From positions 13,303 through 77,302 of the forward strand of contig NZ_VMLR01000001.1 in NCBI RefSeq assembly GCF_013276795.1: DNA of 64,000 bases. Reading direction: 5' to 3'. The translations under genes were made by a program, and so were the position numbers. The DNA is from Streptococcus sp. 2342 (GTDB taxonomy: Bacteria; Bacillota; Bacilli; Lactobacillales; Streptococcaceae). A model generated the notes under the pieces. It searched no databases and was not told the DNA's origin. It worked only from the letters and a program-made list of their open reading frames with translations. The first letter of the stretch is position 1. Each line of letters opens with the position of its first letter. Below are positions 18,668 to 30,348 of this stretch, one piece after another.

Positions 18668-19597
18668 ATGATTTTAACAGTCACAATGAACCCATCCATT
18701 GATATTTCCTATCCCTTGGATGAGTTAAAGATTGATACTGTCAATCGTGTGGTTGATGTAACCAAAACGGCTGGTGGTAAGGGACTCAATGTTACCCGAG
18801 TACTTTCAGAATTTGGGGATTCTGTTCTTGCTACTGGTTTAGTGGGTGGCAAACTTGGTGAGTTTTTGGTTGAACATATCGATGATCAAGTAAAGAAAGA
18901 TTTCTTCTCAATTCAGGGAGAAACTCGGAATTGTATTGCTATTCTCCACGGTGACAATCAAACAGAAGTTCTTGAAAAAGGTCCTGAAGTATTGGAACAG
19001 GAAGGTCAAGACTTTTTGGAACATTTCAAAAAACTCTTAGAGTCAGTTAAAGTAGTAGCCATCTCAGGTAGTCTGCCGGCTGGCCTTCCAGTTGATTACT
19101 ATGCGAGCTTGGTAGAAGTTGCTAATCAAGCTGGCAAGCCTGTTGTTTTGGACTGCTCTGGTGCAGCACTTCAGGCGGTTCTTGAATCACCACATAAACC
19201 AACAGTCATCAAACCAAATAATGAGGAATTGTCCCAGCTTCTAGGAAGAGAAGTTTCTGAGGATTTGGATGAATTAAAAGAAGTCCTTCAAGAACCTTTG
19301 TTTGCAGGTATTGAATGGATTATGGTTTCACTCGGTGCCAACGGTGCTTTTGCCAAACATGGTGACACTTTCTACAAGGTAGATATTCCTAGAATTCAGG
19401 TAGTAAATCCTGTTGGCTCTGGAGATTCTACTGTAGCAGGAATTTCTTCAGGACTTCTTCACAAAGAATCGGATGCAGAATTACTCATCAAGGCAAATGT
19501 CCTTGGTATGCTCAATGCTCAAGAAAAAATGACTGGTCATGTCAACATGGCCAACTATCAAGCTCTATATGATCAATTAATAGTAAAAGAGGTATAA
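18668..19597 (+). CDS. lacC: Tagatose-6-phosphate kinase
   Basis: 309 residues, PfkB sugar-kinase family. It phosphorylates tagatose-6-phosphate to tagatose-1,6-bisphosphate with ATP. The N-terminal substrate motif [11 protein letters not shown] (about residue 37) and the C-terminal anion-hole [12 protein letters not shown] with the catalytic Asp (about 250) are visible. It starts 10 bases after lacB. Confidence 0.92.
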   Translation: MILTVTMNPSIDISYPLDELKIDTVNRVVDVTKTAGGKGLNVTRVLSEFGDSVLATGLVGGKLGEFLVEHIDDQVKKDFFSIQGETRNCIAILHGDNQTEVLEKGPEVLEQEGQDFLEHFKKLLESVKVVAISGSLPAGLPVDYYASLVEVANQAGKPVVLDCSGAALQAVLESPHKPTVIKPNNEELSQLLGREVSEDLDELKEVLQEPLFAGIEWIMVSLGANGAFAKHGDTFYKVDIPRIQVVNPVGSGDSTVAGISSGLLHKESDAELLIKANVLGMLNAQEKMTGHVNMANYQALYDQLIVKEV

Positions 19598-19598
19598 A

Positions 19599-20579
19599 AT
19601 GGCTTTAACAGAACAAAAACGTGCACGCTTAGAAAAACTTTCTGATGAAAATGGTATCATCTCAGCTCTTGCATTTGACCAACGTGGTGCTTTGAAACGC
19701 CTCATGGCTCAACACCAAACAGAAGAACCAACAGTGGCTCAAATGGAAGAACTGAAAGTCTTGGTAGCAGATGAATTGACTAAATACGCTTCATCAATGC
19801 TTCTTGACCCTGAGTATGGACTTCCAGCAACTAAAGCTCTTGATGAAAAAGCTGGTCTTCTCCTTGCTTATGAAAAAACAGGTTATGACACAACAAGCAC
19901 AAAACGCTTACCAGACTGCTTGGATGTTTGGTCTGCAAAACGTATTAAAGAAGAAGGTGCAGATGCAGTTAAATTCTTGCTTTATTATGATGTAGATAGC
20001 TCAGACGAACTTAACCAAGAAAAACAAGCTTACATCGAACGTATCGGTTCTGAATGTGTGGCTGAAGATATCCCATTCTTCCTTGAAATTCTTGCTTACG
20101 ATGAAAAAATTGCTGATGCAGGTTCTGTAGAATACGCTAAAGTAAAACCACACAAAGTTATTGGTGCTATGAAAGTCTTCTCAGACCCACGCTTTAACAT
20201 TGATGTCTTGAAAGTAGAAGTTCCTGTTAACATTAAATATGTTGAAGGCTTCGCTGAAGGTGAAGTAGTTTACACACGTGAAGAAGCAGCAGCCTTCTTC
20301 AAAGCACAAGATGAAGCAACTAACTTGCCATACATCTACTTGAGTGCTGGTGTATCAGCTAAACTCTTCCAAGATACTCTTGTATTTGCTCATGAATCAG
20401 GTGCAAACTTCAACGGAGTTCTTTGTGGCCGTGCAACATGGGCTGGATCAGTTGAAGCTTACATCAAAGATGGTGAAGCAGCAGCTCGCGAATGGCTTCG
20501 CACAACTGGTTTTGAAAACATTGACGAACTCAACAAAGTTCTTCAAACAACAGCGACTTCATGGAAAGAACGCGTGTAA
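19599..20579 (+). CDS. lacD: Tagatose-1,6-bisphosphate aldolase
   Basis: 326 residues, class I aldolase of the LacD family. It splits tagatose-1,6-bisphosphate into dihydroxyacetone phosphate and glyceraldehyde-3-phosphate. [11 protein letters not shown] (about residue 25) and [11 protein letters not shown] (about 125, with the Schiff-base lysine region) are typical. It begins one base after lacC and ends lacABCD. Confidence 0.93.
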   Translation: MALTEQKRARLEKLSDENGIISALAFDQRGALKRLMAQHQTEEPTVAQMEELKVLVADELTKYASSMLLDPEYGLPATKALDEKAGLLLAYEKTGYDTTSTKRLPDCLDVWSAKRIKEEGADAVKFLLYYDVDSSDELNQEKQAYIERIGSECVAEDIPFFLEILAYDEKIADAGSVEYAKVKPHKVIGAMKVFSDPRFNIDVLKVEVPVNIKYVEGFAEGEVVYTREEAAAFFKAQDEATNLPYIYLSAGVSAKLFQDTLVFAHESGANFNGVLCGRATWAGSVEAYIKDGEAAAREWLRTTGFENIDELNKVLQTTATSWKERV

Positions 20580-20632
20580 GAAAGTCCTTCGAGGTTAGGA
20601 ACATGAATCTAAAAATTTTCAAAAAAAGTTGT

Positions 20633-20670
20633 ATGTAAAGGTTTACAAAATAACTTGCTTGTGATATACT
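20633..20670 (+). promoter_or_regulatory. lacTFEG promoter with overlapping cre-like site
   Basis: TTTACA (20642-20647), 17-base spacer, TATACT (20665-20670) with TGA extension. ATGTAAAGGTTTACA at 20633-20647 matches the cre consensus at 14 of 15 positions and covers the -35. A perfect repeat CTTGTGAT/ATCACAAG spans the -10 (20659-20682). Confidence 0.72.
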
Positions 20671-20690
20671 TAAATCACAAGTTAATACAA

Positions 20691-20776
20691 GGTGAGTGTT
20701 ACTAAGTAATATTAGGCATGATCACAGGTGAATTAGAAATCAGCTAATTTTCTAGTTCATTTGTGGTCATTTTTTA
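20691..20776 (+). promoter_or_regulatory. LacT antiterminator (RAT) target and leader terminator
   Basis: GGTGAGTGTTACTAAGTAAT followed by ATTAGGCATGA (20691-20721) resembles a ribonucleic antiterminator of the BglG family. It overlaps the left arm of a long stem (TGATCACAGGTGAATTAG 20719-20736 with TCTAGTTCATTTGTGGTCA 20751-20769) that ends in TTTTTT. LacT bound to the RAT would prevent the terminator and allow lacTFEG transcription. Confidence 0.8.
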
Positions 20777-20812
20777 TACTCATATACCTTTAATATATAA
20801 AAGGAGGTTGAC

Positions 20813-21649
20813 ATGTATCGAATTCTAAATCCAATGAATCACAATGTCTCGCTTGTCAGAAATGATAAAGGAGAAGAAGTGATTGTGATTGGTAAGGGGA
20901 TTACATTTGGAAAGAAGAAAGGGGATTTGATTGCTGAAAATCAGGTTGAGAAAATCTTTCGGATGAAGACCGAAGAGTCCAGAGAAAACTTTATGGCTCT
21001 CCTCAAAGATGTTCCGCTTGATTTTATCACAGTGACCTATGAAATCATTGATAAGCTTTCCAAGAAATATCACTATCCGATTCAAGAGTATCTCTATGTA
21101 ACCTTGACAGATCATATTTACTGTTCTTACCAAGCTCTAGCACAAGGAAGGTACAAGGATAGTAATCTGCCAGATATTTCCGCTAAGTATCCTGTCGCTT
21201 TTCAAATCGCAAATGAAGCATTTGGAATTTATCGTCAAAAACTAGCAGATCATTTTCCTGAAGACGAAATTATTCGAATTGCTTATCATTTCATCAATGC
21301 CGAAGGCGAGAATGAAGTAGAAGTAGTTAAGTCGATTGATAAGAGGAAAGAAATTCTCAGGAATGTTGAAGAAGTTTTAAAGGACTATGCAATTCAACGA
21401 ACCAAAGAGAATACCCATTTCTATGATCGCTTTATGATTCATCTGAATTATTTCTTGGATTATTTAGACAGATCTAGAGATGATAACCAATCACTTCTTG
21501 ATATGGAAGACCATATCAAGCAATCCTATCCAAAAGCCTTCGAGATTGGTTCCAAGATCTATGATGTGATTACGCAACATACGGGTCTTGATTTGTATAA
21601 AAGTGAACGAGTTTATCTAGTTCTACATATCCAACGTTTATTGTCATAA
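20813..21649 (+). CDS. lacT: BglG-family antiterminator LacT
   Basis: 278 residues. The N-terminal RNA-binding domain (1-57: [22 protein letters not shown]) is followed by two PRD domains with conserved histidines, for example TLTDHIYC (about 102) and [11 protein letters not shown] (about 160). The PRDs are phosphorylated by the PTS, so activity follows lactose and glucose supply. It binds the RAT just upstream of its own gene. AAAGGAGG precedes the ATG. Confidence 0.92.
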   Translation: MYRILNPMNHNVSLVRNDKGEEVIVIGKGITFGKKKGDLIAENQVEKIFRMKTEESRENFMALLKDVPLDFITVTYEIIDKLSKKYHYPIQEYLYVTLTDHIYCSYQALAQGRYKDSNLPDISAKYPVAFQIANEAFGIYRQKLADHFPEDEIIRIAYHFINAEGENEVEVVKSIDKRKEILRNVEEVLKDYAIQRTKENTHFYDRFMIHLNYFLDYLDRSRDDNQSLLDMEDHIKQSYPKAFEIGSKIYDVITQHTGLDLYKSERVYLVLHIQRLLS

Positions 21650-21684
21650 AAATTTATTTAAAATTATATAAGGAGAATTCTATC

Positions 21685-22002
21685 ATGAATAGAGAAGAAG
21701 TAACATTGTTAGGTTTTGAAATCGTAGCCTATGCTGGCGATGCTCGTTCAAAACTATTGGAAGCTTTAAAGGCTGCTGAAGCTGGTGATTTTGCTAAAGC
21801 GGATATCTTAGTTGAGGAAGCTAGTAGCTGTATTGCAGAGGCTCACCACGCGCAAACAAGTCTATTGACTAAGGAAGCTTCAGGTGAGGACTTAGCTTAT
21901 AGTGTAACCATGATGCATGGCCAAGACCACTTGATGACAACTATCTTGTTAAAAGATTTGATGCACCATTTAATCGAACTCTACAAGAGAGGAGTTAAAT
22001 AA
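21685..22002 (+). CDS. lacF: PTS lactose-specific EIIA
   Basis: 105 residues forming a three-helix IIA of the lactose/cellobiose family. The phosphorylated histidine is H78 in MMHGQDHLM, with H82 also conserved. It passes phosphate from HPr to the IIB domain of LacE. Its stop overlaps the lacE start (TAATG). Confidence 0.94.
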   Translation: MNREEVTLLGFEIVAYAGDARSKLLEALKAAEAGDFAKADILVEEASSCIAEAHHAQTSLLTKEASGEDLAYSVTMMHGQDHLMTTILLKDLMHHLIELYKRGVK

Positions 22003-23693
22003 TGAACAAACTAATTGCATTTATCGAGAAAGGAAAGCCTTTCTTTGAGAAACTATCTCGTAATATCTATCTTCGCGCTATTCGTGATGGTTTCATTGCA
22101 GGTATGCCTGTTATTCTCTTCTCAAGTATTTTTATCTTGATTGCCTTTGTACCAAACTCATGGGGCTTTAAATGGTCTGATGAAGTTGTAGCCTTTCTGA
22201 TGAAACCTTACAGCTATTCAATGGGTATTTTAGCTCTCTTGGTAGCTGGTACAACAGCCAAGTCATTGACTGACTCAGTAAACCGTAGCATGGAGAAAAC
22301 CAATCAAATCAACTATATGTCAACATTGTTGGCAGCAATTGTTGGTTTGTTGATGTTGGCAGCTGATCCTATCGAAAATGGTCTTGCTACTGGATTCTTG
22401 GGGACAAAAGGTTTGCTTTCAGCTTTCCTTGCTGCCTTTGTTACCGTAGCAATCTATAAGGTTTGTGTTAAGAACAACGTCACTATTCGTATGCCTGACG
22501 AAGTTCCACCAAATATCTCACAAGTCTTTAAAGATGTGATTCCATTCACTCTATCTGTTGTTTCTCTTTATGCTCTTGACTTATTAGCACGTCATTTTGT
22601 TGGTGCAAGTGTGGCAGAATCAATCGGTAAATTCTTTGCTCCATTATTCTCTGCAGCTGATGGCTATCTAGGTATCACCATTATATTTGGTGCCTTTGCC
22701 TTCTTCTGGTTTGTTGGTATCCATGGTCCATCTATCGTTGAACCAACAATCGCAGCTATTACCTATGCAAATGCCGAAGTCAACTTGAACCTTCTCCAAC
22801 AAGGTATGCACGCTGACAAGATTCTTACTTCTGGTACACAAATGTTTATCGTTACCATGGGTGGTACTGGTGCGACACTGGTTGTTCCATTCATGTTCAT
22901 GTGGTTGACAAAATCAAAACGTAACCGTGCAATCGGACGTGCTTCAGTAGTTCCAACTTTCTTTGGTGTAAATGAACCAATCTTGTTTGGTGCACCACTT
23001 GTATTGAACCCAATCTTCTTCATTCCATTTATTTTTGCTCCAATCGCAAACGTTTGGATCTTTAAATTCTTCATTGAAACTCTTGGAATGAATTCATTTA
23101 CTGCTAATCTACCATGGACAACCCCAGCTCCACTAGGTCTAGTTCTTGGTACGAACTTCCAAGTTCTATCATTCATTCTTGCTGCTCTTCTAATCGTGGT
23201 TGACGTAGTCATTTACTACCCATTCCTTAAAGTATATGATGAACAAATTCTTGAAGAAGAGCGTTCAGGTAAATCTAATGATGAATTGAAAGAAAAAGTT
23301 GCTGCAAACTTCAACACTGCAAAAGCAGATGCTATTCTTGAAAAAGCAGGTGTAGAAGCAGCTCAAAATACCATCACTGAAGAAACAAATGTCCTCGTTC
23401 TCTGTGCAGGTGGAGGGACAAGTGGTCTCCTTGCAAATGCTTTGAACAAGGCAGCAGCAGAGTACAATGTTCCTGTGAAAGCAGCAGCAGGTGGCTATGG
23501 TGCTCACCGTGAAATGTTGCCAGAGTTTGATCTAGTTATTCTTGCCCCTCAAGTTGCTTCAAACTTTGAAGACATGAAAGCAGAAACCGATAAACTCGGT
23601 ATTAAACTTGCCAAGACAGAAGGCGCTCAATACATCAAATTAACCCGTGATGGAAAAGGTGCTCTTGCATTCGTACAAGCTCAATTCGATTAA
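22002..23693 (+). CDS. lacE: PTS lactose-specific EIICB
   Basis: 563 residues. The N-terminal IIC (about 1-410) has about ten membrane segments with the [15 protein letters not shown] loop near residue 243. A linker leads to the C-terminal IIB domain with phosphocysteine C468 in [11 protein letters not shown]. It imports lactose and releases lactose-6-phosphate. Its last four codons and stop lie inside the first unit of a 124-bp tandem repeat. Confidence 0.94.
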   Translation: MNKLIAFIEKGKPFFEKLSRNIYLRAIRDGFIAGMPVILFSSIFILIAFVPNSWGFKWSDEVVAFLMKPYSYSMGILALLVAGTTAKSLTDSVNRSMEKTNQINYMSTLLAAIVGLLMLAADPIENGLATGFLGTKGLLSAFLAAFVTVAIYKVCVKNNVTIRMPDEVPPNISQVFKDVIPFTLSVVSLYALDLLARHFVGASVAESIGKFFAPLFSAADGYLGITIIFGAFAFFWFVGIHGPSIVEPTIAAITYANAEVNLNLLQQGMHADKILTSGTQMFIVTMGGTGATLVVPFMFMWLTKSKRNRAIGRASVVPTFFGVNEPILFGAPLVLNPIFFIPFIFAPIANVWIFKFFIETLGMNSFTANLPWTTPAPLGLVLGTNFQVLSFILAALLIVVDVVIYYPFLKVYDEQILEEERSGKSNDELKEKVAANFNTAKADAILEKAGVEAAQNTITEETNVLVLCAGGGTSGLLANALNKAAAEYNVPVKAAAGGYGAHREMLPEFDLVILAPQVASNFEDMKAETDKLGIKLAKTEGAQYIKLTRDGKGALAFVQAQFD

Positions 23694-23937
23694 CGATAGG
23701 GACTGTGAAACAGTCTCCTCTCGTTACGGAAATCGCTATGGCGAATTTCCTAATCGCCTTGTTAATTCGTCGGTAAAAAGATATCGTTTTTACCTCCTCA
23801 TGTCACAATTCGGTTAACGATAGGGACTGTGAAATAGTCTCCTCTCGTTACGGAAATCGCTATGGCGAATTTCCTAATCGCCTTGTTAATTCGTCGGTAA
23901 AAAGATATTGTTTTTACCTTCTCATGTCACAATTCGG
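23682..23937. repeat. 124-bp tandem duplication between lacE and lacG
   Basis: Unit 1 is 23682-23805 and unit 2 is 23806-23929, nearly identical, followed by the first bases of a third copy (CAATTCGGT at 23930). Each unit can form three hairpins: GGGACTGT/ACAGTCTCC, a near-palindrome GAAATCGC...GCGAATTTC, and GGTAAAAA/TTTTTACC. Unit 1 begins inside the lacE reading frame. Confidence 0.9.
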
Positions 23938-24012
23938 TGACTTAGTACAAGAAGTGAGATGGAGAATAAAGCCTCACTAGCCTCCTCTCCATCTTATTTC
24001 TTTTTTAATTAA

Positions 24013-25431
<1,419 letters not shown>

Positions 25432-25473
25432 TAGAATGAGTCATTAGATATAGAATTCTAGTGAGGTGAAAAG

Positions 25474-25731
25474 ATGTTCAAAGATTTTATCCAATCTATT
25501 TATGAAAAAGTTTATATTATAAATTTCTAAAAATGTTCTCAAATACCGTGTTTGACGAATGAAGAACTGAAAAGCCTTGGGAAATGGTATGTCTCGACCG
25601 GTAAAGAATGGATTTGTCATTCAGATTATGAGCTGGAAGAATTTAAAAATATCTTTTTAAATTTTATCAGTCCTGAAGAATGGGATACTATCTCCTTTGA
25701 TTCAGATTTTATGCCGTTTCAACAATCGTAA
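25474..25731 (+). pseudogene. Broken small ORF with in-frame stop
   Basis: ATG 25474 with GAGGTGAA upstream opens MFKDFIQSIYEKVYIINF, then TAA at 25528. The same frame continues without interruption for 66 codons (KCSQIPCLTNEELKSLGKWY and on) to TAA 25729-25731. The second part has normal protein-like composition (W, C, D/E mix). I read this as one ~85-residue gene killed by a nonsense change. I do not recognise the family. Confidence 0.5.
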
Positions 25732-25763
25732 CCAATTTCCAAAAAAGTTTTAAATCTTATATC

Positions 25764-25885
25764 TAGTACTCTGCAAAACTCTTATCTAATCACGTTGCTT
25801 ATACTCAATGAAAATCAAAGAGCAACTTTAAACTAGGAAGCGAGTCGCAGGTTTCTCAATGCCTAGCTTTGAGGTGGCAGATAAA
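25764..25885 (-). repeat. Fragmented BOX elements
   Basis: TACTCTGCAAAACTC (from about 25767), resembling a boxA end, is followed at 25802 by TACTCAATGAAAATCAAAG and a boxC-like block, then a boxB-like GCTTTGAGGTGGCAGATAA. The element stops there, so it is truncated. Confidence 0.6.
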
Positions 25886-25913
25886 GCAAATGGGCAAAAA
25901 GTCTTTGATACAG

Positions 25914-25964
25914 AAAAACGCATAATATCAGGTGTTGAAAAACCTTGATATTATGCGTTTTATT
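25914..25964. terminator. Bidirectional terminator between lac genes and lacR
   Basis: AAACGCATAATATCA pairs with TGATATTATGCGTTT. The stem has A runs on the left and T runs on the right, so it can end both the lacG transcript and lacR. Confidence 0.85.
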
Positions 25965-26016
25965 GTGGGAAGATTTACTTCTGAAATTGAGTTCTTACCC
26001 AGAATCTTTCAGTTGA

Positions 26017-26778
26017 TTAAGGCTTGATGACTTTAGTAAGTTTAGATAGCTCAAAAAGGATTGAATCACTTAGTTTAGAATCTGAAACAATAGTATCAAG
26101 ATTTGATACATTATAAAAAGTATAAAAATCAAACTTATTGAACTTACTATGATCTGCGAGTAAATATTTTTTATTAGAATTATTTAAAGCGATGCGTTGA
26201 GCCTCTCCCTCTTCCTCGCTAAAAGTAGCTAGAGCTCCGTTTTGAATACCATTACAGCTAACGAAAGCTTTAGAAAATTGGAGATTAGAGAGATTTTGTA
26301 GGGTCAATGTGCCAACAAAAGCACCTGTAATATCGCGATAATTTCCACCTATCAAAATCAAATCTGTTAATTTTCGTTCGCTTAAAATCAGAAAAACAGG
26401 TAGACTGTTGGTCACGACGCGGATATTGTCAATAGGCAACTCACGTGCAAAAAATTCTAATGTTGTTCCTGGTCCAATAAAAATAGTTTCTCTTTCTTCT
26501 ACTAGACTGCCTGCAAAACGGGCTATTTCTTGTTTTTCTGCCGTTTGGAGGGCTTGTTTTTCAATATTTGATCGCTCATTAGTCAAAAGGGAGTTGGTTC
26601 GAAGTTTTTCAGCTCCACCATGCACACGAATCAGCAAGTCTTTATCAGCTAATTCCTGTAAATAGCGCCTTGCAGTCATATCTGAAACGGCTATTTCGTC
26701 CATAATCTGCTTAACCGTTATGGTTCCTTTACTATTTACTATCTCTAAAATTTTGGTTAATTTTTCTTGTTTGAGCAT
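26017..26778 (-). CDS. lacR: Lactose operon repressor, DeoR family
   Basis: 253 residues. The N-terminal DeoR helix-turn-helix (MDEIAVSDMTARRYLQELADKDLLIRVHGGAE, about 25-57) is followed by the sugar-phosphate sensing domain (GPGTTLEFFARELP, about 102; GTLTLQNLSNLQFSKAFVSCNG, about 156). LacR represses lacABCD and responds to tagatose-6-phosphate. It faces the operon it should control. AGGTGATA lies before the ATG on the minus strand. LacR-type boxes upstream suggest autoregulation. Confidence 0.88.
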   Translation of the reverse strand: MLKQEKLTKILEIVNSKGTITVKQIMDEIAVSDMTARRYLQELADKDLLIRVHGGAEKLRTNSLLTNERSNIEKQALQTAEKQEIARFAGSLVEERETIFIGPGTTLEFFARELPIDNIRVVTNSLPVFLILSERKLTDLILIGGNYRDITGAFVGTLTLQNLSNLQFSKAFVSCNGIQNGALATFSEEEGEAQRIALNNSNKKYLLADHSKFNKFDFYTFYNVSNLDTIVSDSKLSDSILFELSKLTKVIKP

Positions 26779-26839
26779 ATTATCACCTCGTTTCCTACTA
26801 CTATCTTACCATAAACTAGCTCATCATTCAAATACAAAA

Positions 26840-26860
26840 ACAACAAAATAAAACAAAAAC
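26840..26860 (-). promoter_or_regulatory. lacR upstream region with LacR-type box
   Basis: AAATAAAACA (26846-26855) is an exact TGTTTNWTTT box on the minus strand inside a run of AAAACAAC-type sequence. A possible minus-strand -10, TAAGAT, lies near 26808. Confidence 0.5.
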
Positions 26861-26900
26861 AAAAATATCGAGGTTTATTTTCAAAGCTTTCGATATTTTT
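26855..26900 (-). terminator. nrdF terminator
   Basis: AAAAATATCGA (26861-26871) pairs with TCGATATTTTT (26890-26900). On the minus strand it is followed by T-rich sequence that doubles as the lacR operator region. Confidence 0.75.
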
Positions 26901-26959
26901 ATTAAGTTATTATTTTGTTGTTTCTAGTTTACTTTTTGATGGTTAAGAGTGGTAGAGTA

Positions 26960-27922
26960 TTAGTCCAAACCGTAGTTGTAGTCATCATCTTGCATGGCTT
27001 CAACTTCGCCAAGAAGGTAACCATTTCCGACTTGAGAGAAGAAGTCGTGGTTGGAAGTTCCTGTTGAAATACCGTTCATAACGATTGGGTTGACATCATC
27101 AGCTGAATCTGGGAAGAGTGGATCTTGTCCCAGGTTCATGAGTGCCTTGTTAGCATTGTAGCGAAGGAAGGTTTTAACTTCTTCCGTCCAACCAACACCG
27201 TCATAAAGACTCTCTGTGTAGCCTTCTTCATTTTCATAAAGAGTATAGAGTAGGTCGTACATCCATTCTTTGAGTTTTTCTTGCTCTTCTTCAGGCAATT
27301 CATTGAAACCAAGTTGGAATTTGTAACCAATGTAGGTTCCGTGAACAGACTCGTCACGAATAATCAATTTGATGATTTCTGCAACGTTGGCTAGTTTGTT
27401 GTTACCAAGGTAGTAGAGGGGAGTGAAGAAACCTGAATAGAAGAGGAAGGTTTCGAGGAAGACACTGGCAACTTTCTTTTCAAGTGGGCTACCGTTTAGG
27501 TAGATTTCGTTGACAATCTCAGCCTTTTTTTGTAGGTAAGGATTGGTATTGGTCCATTCGAAAATTTCTTCAATCTCAGCCTTAGTATTTAAGGTAGAAA
27601 AGATTGATGAATAAGATTTAGCGTGAACAGATTCCATAAATTGGATGTTATTGAAAACAGCTTCCTCATGTGGTGTACGGATGTCTGCGCGAAGGGCTTG
27701 AACCCCAGTTTCAGATTGCATAGTGTCGAGAAGGGTTAAACCACCAAAGACTTTTCCAACCAAGTCTTTTTCTTTGTTAGATAGCTTTCTCCAGTCATCC
27801 AAGTCGTTTGACAAGGGAATACGTGTATCGAGCCAGAATTGCTCCGTCAGTTTTTCCCAGGTTGATTTGTCGATGACATCTTCGATGGCATTCCAGTTAA
27901 TGGCTTTGTAGTAAGTTTCCAT
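26960..27922 (-). CDS. nrdF: Class Ib ribonucleotide reductase small subunit
   Basis: 320 residues. NrdF holds the dimetal-tyrosyl radical cofactor that starts ribonucleotide reduction in NrdE. Metal ligands are seen in MQSETGVQAL, NIQFMESVHAKSYS and IIRDESVHGTYIGYKF. The gene is 186 bases downstream of nrdE, with a terminator in the gap and its own probable promoter (minus-strand TAAAAT/TAGAAT near 27970). Confidence 0.92.
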   Translation of the reverse strand: METYYKAINWNAIEDVIDKSTWEKLTEQFWLDTRIPLSNDLDDWRKLSNKEKDLVGKVFGGLTLLDTMQSETGVQALRADIRTPHEEAVFNNIQFMESVHAKSYSSIFSTLNTKAEIEEIFEWTNTNPYLQKKAEIVNEIYLNGSPLEKKVASVFLETFLFYSGFFTPLYYLGNNKLANVAEIIKLIIRDESVHGTYIGYKFQLGFNELPEEEQEKLKEWMYDLLYTLYENEEGYTESLYDGVGWTEEVKTFLRYNANKALMNLGQDPLFPDSADDVNPIVMNGISTGTSNHDFFSQVGNGYLLGEVEAMQDDDYNYGLD

Positions 27923-27997
27923 TTGAAATCTCTTTCTGTGTTTAGTATTGCGAACTCACAATTATTCTATTTTACCATAATTCTATAGGAGTATCGC

Positions 27998-28025
27998 ACA
28001 AAAAGTCGGAAGCCCGACTTTTAAA
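27998..28025 (-). terminator. Terminator between nrdE and nrdF
   Basis: AAAGTCGG/CCCGACTTT hairpin with flanking A and T runs on both strands, placed between two genes that normally form one operon. Confidence 0.75.
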
Positions 28026-28108
28026 ATGTTACATAAATTATGTTATGACATAGTAGATTTGATTTTATCAGTGCTGCTTAGGGAAAAATAGTGTTTCTAT
28101 GCTAGAAA

Positions 28109-30268
28109 CTAAATCACACAACTTTCACACTGGTTGGCACCGACTTCTCCACCATCATCTGTAAAGGTACGGACGTAGTAGATAGACTTGATACCCTTGT
28201 TAAAGGCATAGTTACGAAGGATAGACAAGTCACGTGTCGTTTGTTTGTTTTCTTTCTTCCATTCGTAAAGACCTTTTGGAATGTCACTACGCATGAAGAG
28301 TGTGAGTGAAAGTCCTTGGTCCACGTGCTCAGTCGCAGCGGCGTAAACATCAATCACTTTACGCATATCCATGTCGTAAGCCGAAGTGTAGTAAGGAATG
28401 GTTTCTGTTGACAAGCCAGCAGCAGGATAGTAGATTTTACCAATTTTCTTTTCTTGACGTTCCTCGATCCGTTGCGTAATCGGGTGGATAGAAGCCGAGA
28501 CGTCATTGATGTAACTGATCGAACCATTTGGAGCAACAGCTAGACGGTTTTGGTGGTAAAGACCATCTGCTTGAACCTTTTTGCGAAGTTCAGCCCAATC
28601 AGCAGCACTTGGGATAAAGACATCTTTGAAAAGTTCTTTAACACGGTCTGATTTTGGAAGGAATTCGCCAGTTACATACTTGTCAAAGTAGCTACCGTTA
28701 GCATAGTCTGATTTTTCAAAGTTGTGGAAGGTGATACCACGTTCACGCGCAATATTGTTTGACTCAACCAAGGTCCAGTAGTTCATAAGCATAAAGTAGA
28801 TGCTTGTAAATTCAACAGACTCAGGTGAACCATATTCAATCAGTTGTTGGGCAAGGTAGCTATGAAGTCCCATGGCACCGAGACCAAAGGTGTGGGCTTG
28901 GCTATTCCCATGGTCAATCGTAGGTACAGCTACGATATGCGAACTATCTGTAACGAAAGTTAAAGCACGAACCATAGCACGGATAGAACGACCAAAGTCA
29001 GGTGAAGTCATCATGTTGACTACGTTCGTTGAACCAAGGTTACATGAAACGTCCGTTCCCATTTGAAGGAATTCTTGAGCATCGTTGATCAAGCTTGGTT
29101 CTTGGACTTGAAGGATCTCAGAACACAAGTTACTCATGATAATCTTACCATCAACAGGATTTGCACGGTTAGCCGTATCAATATTGACGACATAAGGGTA
29201 GCCAGACTCTTGTTGCAATTTAGAGATTTCAGTTTCCAAATCACGCGCCTTGATTTTTGTCTTGCGAATATTTGGATTTGCGACCAATTCATCGTATTTT
29301 TCAGTAATGTCGATGTAGTTGAATGGCACACCGTATTCTTTTTCTACAGAGTAAGGGCTGAAGAGATACATTTCTTCATTTTTACGCGCCAATTCGTAGA
29401 ATTTATCTGGTACTACAACACCAAGTGAAAGGGTCTTAACACGAACTTTTTCATCGGCGTTTTCTTTCTTAGTTGAAAGGAAGGCGATAATATCTGGGTG
29501 GAAGACGTTGAGGTAGACAACACCGGCACCTTGACGTTGCCCCAATTGGTTGGAGTAAGAGAAACTGTCTTCGAAAAGCTTCATAACAGGAACGACACCT
29601 GAAGCAGCTCCTTCATAACCCTTGATAGGTGCACCAGCTTCACGAAGGTTGCTGAGGGTGATTCCCACACCACCACCAATACGTGAAAGTTGAAGAGCTG
29701 AGTTGATAGAACGTCCGATAGAGTTCATATCATCCGTCACTTGGATTAGGAAACAAGATACCAACTCCCCACGACGAGCACGTCCAGCATTCAAGAAGGA
29801 AGGAGTAGCAGGTTGGTAGCGTTGGTGGATGATTTCATTGGCAATATCGATTGCAACAGCTTCATTCCCATCAGCGAAATAAAGGGCGTTAAAGAAGACA
29901 CGGTCTTCCATACTTTCAAGATAATATTCACCGTCGTTAGTCTTTAAGGCATATTGATTGTAAAATTTATAAGCTGCCATGAATGACTTGAATTGGAAGT
30001 TTTGGTCTTTGATAAATTGAGCCAATTCTTCCAAGAACTCTGGACGGTATTTCTTGATAAAGGCTGTTTCGATGTAGTTGTGTTCAATGAGGTAGTTGAT
30101 TTTATCAGTAATTGAATCAAAAACCATAGTGTTTGGAACGACATTTTCTTTAAAGAAGGCATCCAAGGCTTCCTTATCTTTATGAAGCATGATTTGTCCA
30201 TTAACAGGACGGTTGATTTCGTTATTGAGACGGAAGTAAGTCACGTCTTCAAGATGTTTTAATCCCAT
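28109..30268 (-). CDS. nrdE: Class Ib ribonucleotide reductase large subunit
   Basis: 719 residues, the catalytic subunit that reduces NDPs to dNDPs. Family marks include the redox cysteine in RGELVSCFLIQVTDDMNSIGRS, NLCSEI with the active-site Cys, and the C-terminal ECDE-like tail GANQCESCVI, whose two cysteines accept electrons from NrdH. It lacks the long ATP-cone N-terminus, as class Ib enzymes do. Confidence 0.94.
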   Translation of the reverse strand: MGLKHLEDVTYFRLNNEINRPVNGQIMLHKDKEALDAFFKENVVPNTMVFDSITDKINYLIEHNYIETAFIKKYRPEFLEELAQFIKDQNFQFKSFMAAYKFYNQYALKTNDGEYYLESMEDRVFFNALYFADGNEAVAIDIANEIIHQRYQPATPSFLNAGRARRGELVSCFLIQVTDDMNSIGRSINSALQLSRIGGGVGITLSNLREAGAPIKGYEGAASGVVPVMKLFEDSFSYSNQLGQRQGAGVVYLNVFHPDIIAFLSTKKENADEKVRVKTLSLGVVVPDKFYELARKNEEMYLFSPYSVEKEYGVPFNYIDITEKYDELVANPNIRKTKIKARDLETEISKLQQESGYPYVVNIDTANRANPVDGKIIMSNLCSEILQVQEPSLINDAQEFLQMGTDVSCNLGSTNVVNMMTSPDFGRSIRAMVRALTFVTDSSHIVAVPTIDHGNSQAHTFGLGAMGLHSYLAQQLIEYGSPESVEFTSIYFMLMNYWTLVESNNIARERGITFHNFEKSDYANGSYFDKYVTGEFLPKSDRVKELFKDVFIPSAADWAELRKKVQADGLYHQNRLAVAPNGSISYINDVSASIHPITQRIEERQEKKIGKIYYPAAGLSTETIPYYTSAYDMDMRKVIDVYAAATEHVDQGLSLTLFMRSDIPKGLYEWKKENKQTTRDLSILRNYAFNKGIKSIYYVRTFTDDGGEVGANQCESCVI

Positions 30269-30348
30269 AAAATTTCCCTTATCTAATTACAAAAGAAAGG
30301 CCTCTAAGTTAGCCCTAGAAGCAGTTTCTTCTGGACGATGTACTAAGA

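Noticed and set aside
23682..23937. Direct repeats as a CRISPR array
   Set aside because: Only two adjoining 124-bp units with no spacers and no cas genes in the window.
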